A DNA stretch of 64,000 nt from contig QBLY01000007.1 of the NCBI GenBank assembly GCA_003241895.1, positions 66,559 to 130,558 of the forward strand. The letters are read 5' to 3'. This DNA comes from Lysobacteraceae bacterium (GTDB lineage: Bacteria > Pseudomonadota > Gammaproteobacteria > Xanthomonadales > Xanthomonadaceae). The notes beneath the pieces are model-generated. The model did not search any database. It saw only the letters and a list, made by a program, of their open reading frames with translations, and was not told where the DNA came from. The translations under genes and the position numbers were made by a program. Positions 50,798 through 59,761 of this stretch are shown piece after piece (within the stretch, counting starts at the first letter, position 1; each line of letters begins with the position of its first letter).

Positions 50798-51382
50798 ATG
50801 ACCGACCCCGTAACCCGCGACCAGGCCGAAGACGCCGTCCGTATCCTGTTGCGCTGGGCTGGCGAAGACCCGCAGCGCGAAGGCCTGCTCGATACCCCCA
50901 AGCGCGTGGTCAAGGCCTATGGCGACTGGTTCAGCGGCTACGCCGAGGACCCGCGCGAATTCCTGGCCCGCACCTTCGAGGAAGTGGCCGGCTACGACGA
51001 GATGATCGTGCTGCGCGACATCGAGTTCGAATCGCACTGCGAACACCACATGGCGCCCATCATCGGCCGCGCCCACGTGGGTTACCTGCCCGCGGGCAAG
51101 GTGGTGGGCATCAGCAAGCTGGCACGCGTGGTGGAAACCTACGCCCGCCGCTTCCAGGTGCAGGAAAAGATGACCGCGCAGATCGCACGCTGCATCCAGG
51201 ACGTGCTGCAGCCGATCGGCGTGGCCGTGGTGGTGGAAGCCAAGCACCAGTGCATGACCACCCGCGGCGTGCACAAGACCGGCGTGAGCATGGTCACCAG
51301 CAGTATGCTGGGCACCTTCCGCACCGACCCGATGACCCGGGCCGAGTTCCTGGACGTGATCGCGGTCAAGCGCGGCGGCTGA
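50798..51382 (+). CDS. folE: GTP cyclohydrolase I
   Basis: The 194-residue enzyme has the zinc and active-site residues [16 protein letters not shown] and [10 protein letters not shown]. It turns GTP into dihydroneopterin triphosphate, the first step to folate and tetrahydropterins. ATG at 50798 starts [10 protein letters not shown]; an in-frame GTG at 50774 is less likely. A pterin supply could serve phenylalanine hydroxylase, encoded elsewhere in the window, though that link is only inferred. Confidence 0.96.
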   Translation: MTDPVTRDQAEDAVRILLRWAGEDPQREGLLDTPKRVVKAYGDWFSGYAEDPREFLARTFEEVAGYDEMIVLRDIEFESHCEHHMAPIIGRAHVGYLPAGKVVGISKLARVVETYARRFQVQEKMTAQIARCIQDVLQPIGVAVVVEAKHQCMTTRGVHKTGVSMVTSSMLGTFRTDPMTRAEFLDVIAVKRGG

Positions 51383-51403
51383 CGCCGCCGCACCCGGCCC
51401 GTT

Positions 51404-51931
51404 TCAGGGCAAGCGCTCGAGCACGATCGGCAGCACCACGTCGGCGTTGCGGTACTCGCCGACCATCTGCCTACCCTTCAGGCGCAGGGCCAGGGTGTGG
51501 TCGGCGCCGTCCGCGGTGGGGTGGAACACCAGCACCAGCCAGCGGCGCCGCGGCGCCACCAGTTCGAATACACCCCCGGTGTCGGTGGTTTCGCACTGGG
51601 CCGTGCCGGTGATGGGTTCACCGACCATGGCGTCGCAGAAGGGCTGCAGCAGAGCGTAGTCGCCCGAACCCACTTTTTCACCCACGCCATGCTGTATCGA
51701 CAGGTGCATCAGCGCGCTGTCGTCGCTGTCGTCGCGCGCCACCACGCGCCAGTTGCCGTGGAAGCGGCTGGGTGGGATCAAGACGGCATCGTCGTCGGGA
51801 CCGGCACCTTCGTCTTCCTGTGCGCTGGCCAAGGGCAGCACGCAGGCCAGCGCCAACACGAACGTGAACAGCATTCGCGGCGTGGACTGGCCTGCGCGCG
51901 GCGCGCACGCCGTTATTGAAGTGGACTGCAT
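51404..51931 (-). CDS. Exported protein of unknown function
   Basis: The 175-residue product has a signal peptide (LFTFVLALACVLPLASA) preceded by about 19 residues from ATG at 51931, where AAGG lies upstream. ATG at 51874 would start the signal peptide directly but has no ribosome site. The rest has a conserved WRVVARDDSDDS block and a C-terminal QMVGEYRNADVVLPIVLERL; two cysteines are present. I do not recognise the family. Confidence 0.7.
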   Translation of the reverse strand: MQSTSITACAPRAGQSTPRMLFTFVLALACVLPLASAQEDEGAGPDDDAVLIPPSRFHGNWRVVARDDSDDSALMHLSIQHGVGEKVGSGDYALLQPFCDAMVGEPITGTAQCETTDTGGVFELVAPRRRWLVLVFHPTADGADHTLALRLKGRQMVGEYRNADVVLPIVLERLP

Positions 51932-52037
51932 GGGCTCTGCCTTGCGTTGGGGGCTACCCTCATTACGCAGCCAAGGTGGCGACACGGACAGGGTTTTCCC
52001 CCGGGTCCGCCGCCCTGCACCCTTGGCCACGACGATC

Positions 52038-52604
52038 ATGCCCATGGATTCAGCAACACTCGAACACTCGCCGGAAGTTTTGGCCACCGCCGCGCGCCTG
52101 GTGCCGCTGTTGATGGACGACATGCGCAAGCAGGCGCGGCGCGAACGTCGTCGCGTGCGTGCCGGCGAAACCCTGCGCACCACCGCCCTGGTGAACGAAG
52201 CCTACCTGCGCCTGCAGCGCAGCGAAGGCTGGCAGGGCGAGCTGCACTTCCTGCGCTCGGCGGCGCTGGCCATGCGCCAGGCGCTGGTGGACCATGCGCG
52301 GCAGAAGCTGGCCGCCAAGCGCGGCGGCGGTGCGGTGGACTCACTGGAAGACCACGACTACGAACCGTTCTGGGTAAGCGACGAGCGCATGGTCGAACTC
52401 GACGAGGCCCTGCAGCGTCTCGGTGCACTGAACCCGCGGCTTACCCAAGTGGTCGAGTGCCGCTTCTTCGGCGGCTATTCCGACCTTGAAACCGCCAATA
52501 TCCTGGGAGTGACCGACCGCACCGTGCGGCGCGACTGGATCAAGGCAAAGGCTTGGCTGTACCAGGCGCTGGGCGATTCGCCGCAAGCCGGTAGCGATTC
52601 CTGA
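52038..52604 (+). CDS. ECF-type sigma factor
   Basis: The 188-residue protein has region 2 (AARLVPLLMDDMRKQARRER..RTTALVNEAYLRL) and region 4 with LTQVVECRFFGGYSDLETAN and RTVRRDWIKAKAWL. It matches the ECF subgroup often linked to Ser/Thr kinases. The kinase gene here faces it tail to tail and overlaps it by 65 bases. ATG at 52038 or 52044 starts it. It would direct RNA polymerase to an unknown set of promoters. Confidence 0.88.
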   Translation: MPMDSATLEHSPEVLATAARLVPLLMDDMRKQARRERRRVRAGETLRTTALVNEAYLRLQRSEGWQGELHFLRSAALAMRQALVDHARQKLAAKRGGGAVDSLEDHDYEPFWVSDERMVELDEALQRLGALNPRLTQVVECRFFGGYSDLETANILGVTDRTVRRDWIKAKAWLYQALGDSPQAGSDS

Positions 52605-55011
52605 GTGTGGCCGCCTGCGCGCTGATGCGCGCGCCGCCCGGTCCCGCCGCCGCCGCTATGCGTTCAGCGTCCAGCACCAGCACCCGCGCCTGCTCGCTGC
52701 GCGCCTGGTCGCCGCGCACCGCCGCCATCGCCAGGCTGGCCATGGCGGTGCCCGGATGGTCGGGCCCCAGCGTTTCCACGGCAGCGGCCAGGGCCGTGGC
52801 GGCACTGCGTTCGGCCTCGACGAGGCGTGCCAGCGACCGCTCGGCCTCTGACTGCCCGCTCAGGGCGGCCACGTGGTGCAGGCTGCCGTGGCCGGCGAAC
52901 TGCGCGCCCATGGCGGCCGCTTCCCGCAGCACGGGCAGCGCCTGGTCGGGCTTGCCGCCCAGCAACAGCAGTTTCCCGTAGTTGCTCAGCAGCGCGGCGG
53001 TGGCGGCGGAAGGGCCGTAGTAGCGTCGGCGCAGGTCCACGGCATCACGCAGCAGCGGTTCGGCCACGGCCGGCTGGCCCGACGCGATCTCCACCGCGCC
53101 CCAGTTGTTGAGCGTGTTCAGTGCGTCGGGGGTTTGTTCCAGGCCGGTGGCCTGCCAGACCCGGCGCGCGGACTCGAACGAGGCGCGCGCCTCATCCATC
53201 TGGCCCACTGAGAACAGCGCGACGCCCAGGTTGTTGTGGAATACCCCGGTCTCGCGGTGCTGGGCGCCACTGAGCGCAATGCGGCGCTGCAGGCCTTCGC
53301 GCAGCAGGGCGATCGCGCCGTCAACGTCGCCGCCGGCCTTGATCAACTGCGCTTCAAGCAGGCGGCTGTCGACCATCCGCGTCTCCCACTTGGCCGGGTC
53401 GCTGGCCCAGAACGCCTGCGCCTGCGCCAGCCTGCGCTTCGCGGCACCGGCATTGCCCTGCCGGAAGCGCACCTGGGCCAGGTCATAGCGTCCGGCCGCG
53501 ATCAGCGCCGGGTCCACGCGCGCCGCATCGCCGTCGGCGAGCCGTTCGAGCAGGGGCGCCGCGGCCTCGTAGTCGGTGAGCAGGAAATTGAGTTCGCCCA
53601 GCGCATGCAGGATTGGCGCGCCGCCGCCGGGATCGCGGGCGAATTCATCCTGCACGCGCTGCGCGGCATTGCCGAGCACGTCCGCGGCGGTCGCGTCGCC
53701 GCCCTTGAGCTCGCCGGCGCTGCGGAACATCAGGAACAGCGCCTGCTGCACCGCCTCCAGCCGCGCCTGTTCGCTCAAGGCCTGGTCGCGCTGCAGGGCG
53801 GCGTCGCGCGCCTGCACTACGGCCACGCCCAGCCCGATGGCCAGGCTCAGCACCACGACGGTGGCGGCGGCAGCGGTCCAGCGGAAGCGGAAGAGTTGGC
53901 GCGCCAGGCGATGGCCGCGCTGGCCGCGGCGGGCCTCCACCGGACCGCGCACCAGCGCCCGCTGCAGCTCGGCACAAAACTGTTCGGCCGACGCGTAGCG
54001 CTGCGTCGGATCACCCGCCAGCGCTTTGGCCAGGATGGCTTCCAGGTCGGCGAACAGCGCGCGCTCCGCCCCGGTGCCGCGCCATCGCGCCGGATCGGTC
54101 ACTTGCGCCAGCGGCAGCGGCGACGTGCCGACGATCCGCGCCAGGGCCACCACCGGCGTCAGGCCGGCGGTGTTGCGCGGCGCGCGCCCCGACACCAGCC
54201 GGTAAAGCACGCCCGCCAGGCCGTGGATGTCGGTGGCGGTGGTGGTGTCGCCACCGGTGGCCTGTTCGGGCGCGGCATAGTCCTGTGACAGGGCCGCATC
54301 GCCGGCCTGCAGGCGCTGGCCCGCCAGCCGGGCGATGCCGAAGTCGATCAGGCGCACCCGTCCCTGCGCGTCCACCAGCAGGTTGGACGGCTTGAGGTCG
54401 TGGTGCACCACCAGCTTTGCGTGGGCGTGCGCAAGTGCTTCGCAGGCCTGCTGCACCAGGGCTACGCGTTGCGCAAGGCTGGCATCGTGCGCTTCGCACC
54501 ACGTGTCGATGGGTGCCCCGTCTATGTACTCCATCACCATGAAAGGCGTGCCGCCTTCGAGCAGGCTGCCGTCGATCAGGCGTGCGATACCGGGGTGGTC
54601 GAGATGGGCCAGGATCTGGCGTTCGTTGTGGAAGGCCTGCCAGGTGCCGGCGTCCGCATGCGCGATCACCTTCAGTGCGGCACGCTGGACGAACTGACCG
54701 TCGTCGCGTTCAACCTCATACACCTCGCCCATGCCGCCGCGGCCCAGGTTGCGCAGCACGCGCCAGGCGCCGGCGCGCTCACCGGCCCGCAGGCGGTCCG
54801 GCAGGGGTTGGTCCTGCTGCGTCGTGGGCTCAAGGAACTCGACGCGTGAGGCGGCCGCAGCCGCCCCGAGCAGTGCCCAGGCCTGGTCGCGAACGGCCGC
54901 GGTGTCGTCCTGCGCCATGATCCAGCGCTCGCGCTCGCCCGCGGGCAATTCCCAGGCGGCGTCGAACAGGGCTTCGACCCGCTGCCAGTCAATCGTGGCG
55001 TCCATGGTCAT
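52540..55011 (-). CDS. Membrane Ser/Thr protein kinase with TPR repeats
   Basis: The 823-residue protein has an N-terminal leader, a kinase domain (residues about 85-350) with LGRGGMGEVYE, AALKVIA, VVHHDLKPSN (HHD in place of HRD), DFGIA and YAAPEQ, one membrane helix at about 377-400, and a C-terminal TPR-rich periplasmic or extracytoplasmic part. It is likely to phosphorylate proteins in response to a signal bound by the TPRs. The convergent ECF sigma gene overlaps its 3' end, so both cannot be fully transcribed without antisense RNA. Confidence 0.9.
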   Translation of the reverse strand: MTMDATIDWQRVEALFDAAWELPAGERERWIMAQDDTAAVRDQAWALLGAAAAASRVEFLEPTTQQDQPLPDRLRAGERAGAWRVLRNLGRGGMGEVYEVERDDGQFVQRAALKVIAHADAGTWQAFHNERQILAHLDHPGIARLIDGSLLEGGTPFMVMEYIDGAPIDTWCEAHDASLAQRVALVQQACEALAHAHAKLVVHHDLKPSNLLVDAQGRVRLIDFGIARLAGQRLQAGDAALSQDYAAPEQATGGDTTTATDIHGLAGVLYRLVSGRAPRNTAGLTPVVALARIVGTSPLPLAQVTDPARWRGTGAERALFADLEAILAKALAGDPTQRYASAEQFCAELQRALVRGPVEARRGQRGHRLARQLFRFRWTAAAATVVVLSLAIGLGVAVVQARDAALQRDQALSEQARLEAVQQALFLMFRSAGELKGGDATAADVLGNAAQRVQDEFARDPGGGAPILHALGELNFLLTDYEAAAPLLERLADGDAARVDPALIAAGRYDLAQVRFRQGNAGAAKRRLAQAQAFWASDPAKWETRMVDSRLLEAQLIKAGGDVDGAIALLREGLQRRIALSGAQHRETGVFHNNLGVALFSVGQMDEARASFESARRVWQATGLEQTPDALNTLNNWGAVEIASGQPAVAEPLLRDAVDLRRRYYGPSAATAALLSNYGKLLLLGGKPDQALPVLREAAAMGAQFAGHGSLHHVAALSGQSEAERSLARLVEAERSAATALAAAVETLGPDHPGTAMASLAMAAVRGDQARSEQARVLVLDAERIAAAAGPGGARISAQAATLRNRYRLAANRPAPGTAKPLP

Positions 55012-55071
55012 TCCAGGAAACCTGCAGGCACCTGCATCGCGTGTCGGCGCAAGGCCGGTGAGCCTGCGGGT

Positions 55072-55605
55072 TTACTCGACGATGGCCACGCCTTCACCGC
55101 TCAGGCGGTACGCGGGGCAGGGTGACTTGTCCTTGGTGACGCACATGCCGTATTGGTTGACCGGCACGAGTGCGATCTGGATATCGTCGCAGCGGTAGTT
55201 GTCGATGGTGTTCGAGCCCCAGGATTGCTTGGTTTCGCCGGGCGGGATTTCGAACGGCATGGTCAGGGTTTCGGTTTCTTCGATCACGCTGCCGTCGCTG
55301 GCGAGGGTGATGCGGAACTCGGCGATCACCGACTTCACCGGTGCCTGGCTGCGGTTGGTGGCCGTGAACGTGATCTGGCACTGCGCCGAGCTGGTATCGC
55401 CCTGGCTGTTGCGGTCGACCGAAAGGACGGTGAAGTCGAGGTCCAGGCTGCCTTCGGCCGCGGCTGCCGGCGTCGATCGGGCGTCGGCGGTGGCCTCGGC
55501 CCGGGCCTGCGGTGCATCGGTGGCGGCCGCGGGCGGGGCGGCGGTCTGGCTGCAGGCGCACAGGGCCAAGGCGAGGGACGCGGGGAGCAGGCGGCGCGGG
55601 GTCAT
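55072..55605 (-). CDS. Putative lipoprotein, unknown function
   Basis: The 177-residue product has a lipobox LALCAC near residue 18, an Ala-rich linker, and a beta-rich part with DFTVLSVDRNS and SVIAEFRITLASDGS. The segment TNRSQAPVKSV resembles conserved loops of immunoglobulin-like proteins. It lies 60 bases upstream of the kinase gene and shares its strand, so it may belong to the same transcript. Family not recognised. Confidence 0.75.
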   Translation of the reverse strand: MTPRRLLPASLALALCACSQTAAPPAAATDAPQARAEATADARSTPAAAAEGSLDLDFTVLSVDRNSQGDTSSAQCQITFTATNRSQAPVKSVIAEFRITLASDGSVIEETETLTMPFEIPPGETKQSWGSNTIDNYRCDDIQIALVPVNQYGMCVTKDKSPCPAYRLSGEGVAIVE

Positions 55606-55718
55606 GGTCGGATTCCTGTCGAGCTGGGCAATGTAAGTGAGTACGCGCAAGCCACCGACAGCCGGACATCGGCGCCACCGGGCTCAATTGTGATGGCGTG
55701 GCCGCCTATACTCAGCGC

Positions 55719-56282
55719 ATGAGCGACCCCAGCGCCCACCTGCAACGCCTTCGTGCCCTGATTGAATCCGCGCCGGCCCTGCCCGAGCGCGGCGATTGGC
55801 TGGCGCTGATCGATGCCGCCATGCCGGCCGCTGCGGCCAGCGGCGCCGGCCCGGAAATGGCGCGCCTGCGCCAGGACGTCGAAGACGCCGAGCGCGCCCG
55901 CGACACCGCCAACCTGCAGCGCATGAAGGTGGCCGGCCAGCTCAACACCTTGCATAAAAGCCTGGCCGCCGCCGTGCCCGAAGTGCCGGCCGGCAAGGAT
56001 GCCCAGAGCGATGCCCTGCGGCGCATCGAATACCTCGTCACCCACGGTGCGTCCGCACCCGGCGCCGTCGAAGCGGCCCGGGCCGCCGAGATGGAAGCCC
56101 CGATGCCCGGCCGCGCCGTGCTCGAGGCGGTGATCGCCGGCGAGCGCAGGTTCTCCAAGGCCCAGCTCGAATTCACCATCGCTGAAGCCATGGTGCTCAC
56201 CGGCTGGGCCCAGACCCCGCTGGAGCTGATGGCCGAGGGCGAGCCCTGGCTCGCCGCCCTGATCCTCAAGAACCAGAACTAG
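55719..56282 (+). CDS. Hypothetical protein with coiled coil
   Basis: The 187-residue protein is alpha-helical, with a coiled-coil-like stretch (MARLRQDVEDAERARDTANL) near residues 45-80 and a C-terminal hydrophobic patch WAQTPLELMAEGEPWLA. ATG at 55719 is used. It is cytoplasmic in appearance. No domain is recognised. Confidence 0.7.
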   Translation: MSDPSAHLQRLRALIESAPALPERGDWLALIDAAMPAAAASGAGPEMARLRQDVEDAERARDTANLQRMKVAGQLNTLHKSLAAAVPEVPAGKDAQSDALRRIEYLVTHGASAPGAVEAARAAEMEAPMPGRAVLEAVIAGERRFSKAQLEFTIAEAMVLTGWAQTPLELMAEGEPWLAALILKNQN

Positions 56283-56317
56283 TCCGCCTGACCCCTGCCG
56301 ATCGGCCCATGTGATTT

Positions 56318-56341
56318 GGTGTTGTAGTTATCTACACTACC
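56318..56341 (+). promoter_or_regulatory. Palindrome resembling a GntR/YtrA operator upstream of the ABC exporter
   Basis: The sequence GGTG-N16-TACC encloses the perfect inverted repeat TGTAG-TTAT-CTACA at 56323-56336. It sits 43 bases before the ABC ATPase start. YtrA-type GntR repressors of ABC-2 exporters bind operators of the GGTG-N16-CACC kind in related bacteria; here the last half-site has one mismatch. No gntR gene is adjacent. Confidence 0.45.
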
Positions 56342-56383
56342 AACTCAAGCCGGGCCTCTCGCGCCGGCAGCCTGGGGATCGCG

Positions 56384-57268
56384 ATGTCTGCACGTACGCT
56401 CGAGTTGGACTCGGTGTCCTTCCGCTACCGCGGCGGCCAGCTGGCCCTGTCCGACCTGACGCTGTCGCTTCGAACCGGCATCGTCGGTCTTCTTGGCCCC
56501 AACGGCGCGGGAAAATCCACGCTGATGCGTATCCTGGCCACTCTGTCCAAGCCCAGCTCAGGCACCGTGCGCTGGAATGGCGACGACGTGGTGGCCAAAC
56601 CCGACGCCCTGCGCCGCACCCTGGGCTACCTGCCGCAGGACTTCGGGGTATACCCGGCGCTGACCGCCCGCGAGTTCCTGGCTTACCTGGCCGCGGTGAA
56701 AAGCGTCCCGTCGGCCCGGATCGCCGCGCGCGTGGCGCAGTGCCTGGACCAGGTCGGTCTGGCCGAAGCCGCCGACCGGCGCCTGGGTGATTTCTCCGGC
56801 GGCATGCGACAGCGCGTCGGCATCGCCCAGGCCCTGCTCAACGACCCGGCCCTGCTGATCGTCGACGAGCCCACTGTGGGCCTGGATCCGGAAGAACGCA
56901 TGCGCTTCCGCCATCTCATCTCCGACCTCGCGGCTGATCGATTGGTGATCCTGTCCACCCACATCGTGTCGGATGTCGAGGCCAGCGCCACCTCGCTGGC
57001 GGTAATGGCGAAAGGCCGCCTGCTGTATGCAGGCGATCCCGAAGTCCTGATGGCACAGGCCGCCGGACGGGTGTGGGAATGGACCGTCCCGTCCGGACGG
57101 GTTCCGGAACTTCGCAGGACGTTGGTCACCAGCGGGTCCACGCGTCTTGCAGATGGCGTGCGCCTGCGCGTGATCGCCGACGCCAAGCCTTCCGACGACG
57201 CCAGTGCCAGCCCCCCCGGCCTGGAGGATGCATACCTGTGGCTGCTCCATCGCGACGGGGGCCAGTGA
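56384..57268 (+). CDS. ABC transporter ATP-binding protein
   Basis: The 294-residue ATPase has Walker A GPNGAGKST, signature FSGGMRQRVGIAQAL and Walker B LLIVDEPTVGLDP, plus a C-terminal extension after residue 220. RBS GGGGA precedes the ATG at 56384. It is followed by its permease with one base between stop and start. The likely role is export, with a substrate that cannot be read from the sequence. Confidence 0.92.
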   Translation: MSARTLELDSVSFRYRGGQLALSDLTLSLRTGIVGLLGPNGAGKSTLMRILATLSKPSSGTVRWNGDDVVAKPDALRRTLGYLPQDFGVYPALTAREFLAYLAAVKSVPSARIAARVAQCLDQVGLAEAADRRLGDFSGGMRQRVGIAQALLNDPALLIVDEPTVGLDPEERMRFRHLISDLAADRLVILSTHIVSDVEASATSLAVMAKGRLLYAGDPEVLMAQAAGRVWEWTVPSGRVPELRRTLVTSGSTRLADGVRLRVIADAKPSDDASASPPGLEDAYLWLLHRDGGQ

Positions 57269-57269
57269 C

Positions 57270-58850
57270 ATGGAATCATTGCGCCGCTTCATCGCCATCG
57301 CGCTTGCGGACCTGCGCGAGCGCACGCGCTCCGTGCGCTTCTGGCTGGTACTGGCCATCGTTGCGGCACTGACCTGGCTGTGCTTCCCCAGCGCCGAGTC
57401 GCAGCAGTTGGCGCTGGGCATCGGCGGCGCGCGCGGTCGCTATTCCAGCGCCTGGGCGGGCCTCACCCTGGCCCTGATGTATTCAACGCTGCTGGCGTGG
57501 ATGGGTTTCTACCTGGTGCGCGGCACGCTGGTTCGCGATTTCGACAGCCGCGTCTGGCAGCTGCTGGTGGCGACGCCGATGACGCGCGCCGGCTACCTGC
57601 TGGCGAAGTGGGCCAGCCATATGGTGGTGTTCTGCGTGGTGTTGGCCGCGGGCCTGCTGGTCGGGGTGGTGGCGCAGTGGGTGCGCGCCGAAGACCGCGC
57701 CTTCGACCTGGTCCAGATGGTGAAGCCGGTGTTGTTGCTGACCCTGCCTTCGCTGGCCGTGACCGCCTTTTTCGCGATCGCATTCGACATGGTGCCGGTG
57801 CTGCGCCGCACCGCCGGCAACGTGCTGTACTTCTTCGTGTGGGTATTCGTGTTCGCGGCCATGGTCACCACCTTCAATCCCGAAGAGTCCGCCTGGGCGC
57901 GGCAGACCATGCTCAGCGACCCCAGCGGCATCACTCTGGTGCAGCGTGACCTGATGCGGACGCTGCCGGCGCTGGCACCGGCCGTGGAAGCCAACCAGAT
58001 CAACATCGGCCTGACCCAACTTGATCGGCCCGTGACCCTGTTCGAATGGACGCAGTGGTGGGTTGGCTGGGGCGACGTCGCAGGCAGGCTGCTGTGGGTG
58101 TTGGCTGCGATGGGGGCCACCGTCGCGCTGGCGCCGGCACTCAACTGGGCCGCCAGCCGCACCACGGCCACACAGCCCGCGGCGCGACCGGGTAGACGAT
58201 TGCGCTGGCTGGACCGGCTGCTGCGGCCGCTGGAAGCCTTCAACGCCGGCCGGCTGCTGGCGTCCGAACTGCGGCTGATGCTGCGCCAGCGCCGGCTGTG
58301 GTGGTGGATCACGCTGCTGGCGTGCTGGGGCGTGCAAATCGGTGCCCCGGCCCCGGTGCAAACCGGCGCGGTGATCGTGGCCTGGATGATCAGCCTCGAC
58401 CTGTTCGCGCGCAGCCTGCTGCGCGAGCGGGAAACCGGCACGGCCGCGCTGGTGATGACAGCGGCGCACGCCAGTGCGCGCCTGCTGTCGGCCCGCACGC
58501 TGGCGTGCGTGATCATCGCGGCGCTGTCGGTGTGGCCGGCCTTGGTGAACCTGGCGATGCATTCGCCGCCGGTGGCGTTGAACCTGCTGCTGGTGGCGCT
58601 GGGGGTCGCGCTGTCGGGCCTGGCGCTGGCGGCGCTTTGTCGCAGCCCGCGGCCCTACGAGTTGGCGATGGTCTTGCTGGCCTACCTGGGCGTGCAGGGC
58701 GCAGGGCCGTTGGCCTTCCACGCGGCGTCACCCGGCATGGGATGGGCGGTCGGGCTGGCCCCCGTTGTCTGCTTGGCGCTACTGGTGCTGGCATGGCCTG
58801 GGGTGAACGGACAGCAATCCGGCGCGGAGGGCGCCTTCATTTCTTCGTGA
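57270..58850 (+). CDS. ABC-2 type permease
   Basis: The 526-residue protein has about twelve helices with a soluble part near residues 220-260. It may be two six-helix units in tandem. ATG at 57270 starts one base after the ATPase stop TGA; upstream frame is ATPase coding in another frame. It is the membrane partner of the ATPase. Confidence 0.88.
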   Translation: MESLRRFIAIALADLRERTRSVRFWLVLAIVAALTWLCFPSAESQQLALGIGGARGRYSSAWAGLTLALMYSTLLAWMGFYLVRGTLVRDFDSRVWQLLVATPMTRAGYLLAKWASHMVVFCVVLAAGLLVGVVAQWVRAEDRAFDLVQMVKPVLLLTLPSLAVTAFFAIAFDMVPVLRRTAGNVLYFFVWVFVFAAMVTTFNPEESAWARQTMLSDPSGITLVQRDLMRTLPALAPAVEANQINIGLTQLDRPVTLFEWTQWWVGWGDVAGRLLWVLAAMGATVALAPALNWAASRTTATQPAARPGRRLRWLDRLLRPLEAFNAGRLLASELRLMLRQRRLWWWITLLACWGVQIGAPAPVQTGAVIVAWMISLDLFARSLLRERETGTAALVMTAAHASARLLSARTLACVIIAALSVWPALVNLAMHSPPVALNLLLVALGVALSGLALAALCRSPRPYELAMVLLAYLGVQGAGPLAFHAASPGMGWAVGLAPVVCLALLVLAWPGVNGQQSGAEGAFISS

Positions 58851-58954
58851 CAAAGCTGAACACCAACGCGCCCTGCGTTTGGTATCGCACCGAGTGCGCG
58901 GCGCTTTCATGTTTTTCTGTTGGGGCAATCCGCGTCTTCCCAACGAGGTTCGTC

Positions 58955-59671
58955 ATGAAGAATCCAACCCAGACCCTACTCACCACGGCCGTGCTGGTCG
59001 CCCTGCTGGCCGGCTGCCAGAGCACCGGCGGCTACCAGCGCAGCAACAGTGGCGCCTATTACCCGCCCAACCAGCAGGAAACCGAAGAGCAGCGCATGAG
59101 CCGCACCCAGAAGGGCGCACTCATCGGCGCCGCGGTAGGCGTGGTGGCCGGCCTGCTCAGCGGCAGCGACGCCACCGAGCGCCGCCAGCGCGCGCTGGTC
59201 GGCGCCGGCGTCGGCGGCCTGACCGGTGGCGCCATCGGCCGCTACCAGGACAACCAGGAGCGCGACCTGCGCGCCCGCATGCAGGGCACCGGCGTGAACG
59301 TGGTGCGCCAGGGCGACAACATCACCCTGGACATGCCCGAAGCCATCACCTTCGGCTTCGACAGCGCGGTGCTGCGCTCGAACGCCAACGCCGCGCTGGA
59401 CCGCGTCGCCGACACCCTGGTGCAGTACGACCAGACCATCATCGAAGTCGCGGGCCATACCGACAGCGTCGGCACCGATGCCTACAACCAGCGCCTGTCC
59501 GAGCAGCGCGCCACGGCGGTGGGCAACTTCCTGGGCAGCCGCGGCGTCAACCGCGAGCGCCTGATCCTCACCGGCGCCGGCGAGCAGTATCCGGTGGCCA
59601 GCAACGACACCGATGCCGGCCGGGCCAAGAACCGCCGCGTCGAGATCACGCTGGTGCCGCTGCGCAACTGA
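58955..59671 (+). CDS. OmpA-family lipoprotein
   Basis: The 238-residue product has lipobox LLAGC near residue 20, a glycine-zipper segment (GALIGAAVGVVAGLLSG and GAGVGGLTGGAIG) and a C-terminal OmpA domain with AGHTDSVGTDAYNQRLSEQR, which binds peptidoglycan. It probably ties the outer membrane to the cell wall, as Pal-like proteins do. CGAGG precedes the ATG. A strong terminator follows. Confidence 0.93.
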   Translation: MKNPTQTLLTTAVLVALLAGCQSTGGYQRSNSGAYYPPNQQETEEQRMSRTQKGALIGAAVGVVAGLLSGSDATERRQRALVGAGVGGLTGGAIGRYQDNQERDLRARMQGTGVNVVRQGDNITLDMPEAITFGFDSAVLRSNANAALDRVADTLVQYDQTIIEVAGHTDSVGTDAYNQRLSEQRATAVGNFLGSRGVNRERLILTGAGEQYPVASNDTDAGRAKNRRVEITLVPLRN

Positions 59672-59692
59672 TCATCGCCGAAGCGGGAACAC

Positions 59693-59723
59693 AACGACGC
59701 CCGGCTTGCCGGGCGTCGTTGTT
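59693..59723. terminator. Bidirectional terminator
   Basis: A 13-bp perfect inverted repeat AACGACGCCCGGC with a 2-base apical gap, followed by GTTT. It lies between the convergent OmpA-like and indolepyruvate oxidoreductase genes. Confidence 0.85.
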
Positions 59724-59761
59724 TCAGGCGGAACAGAGCTGCCGCGCGTGGGGCAAGGACA

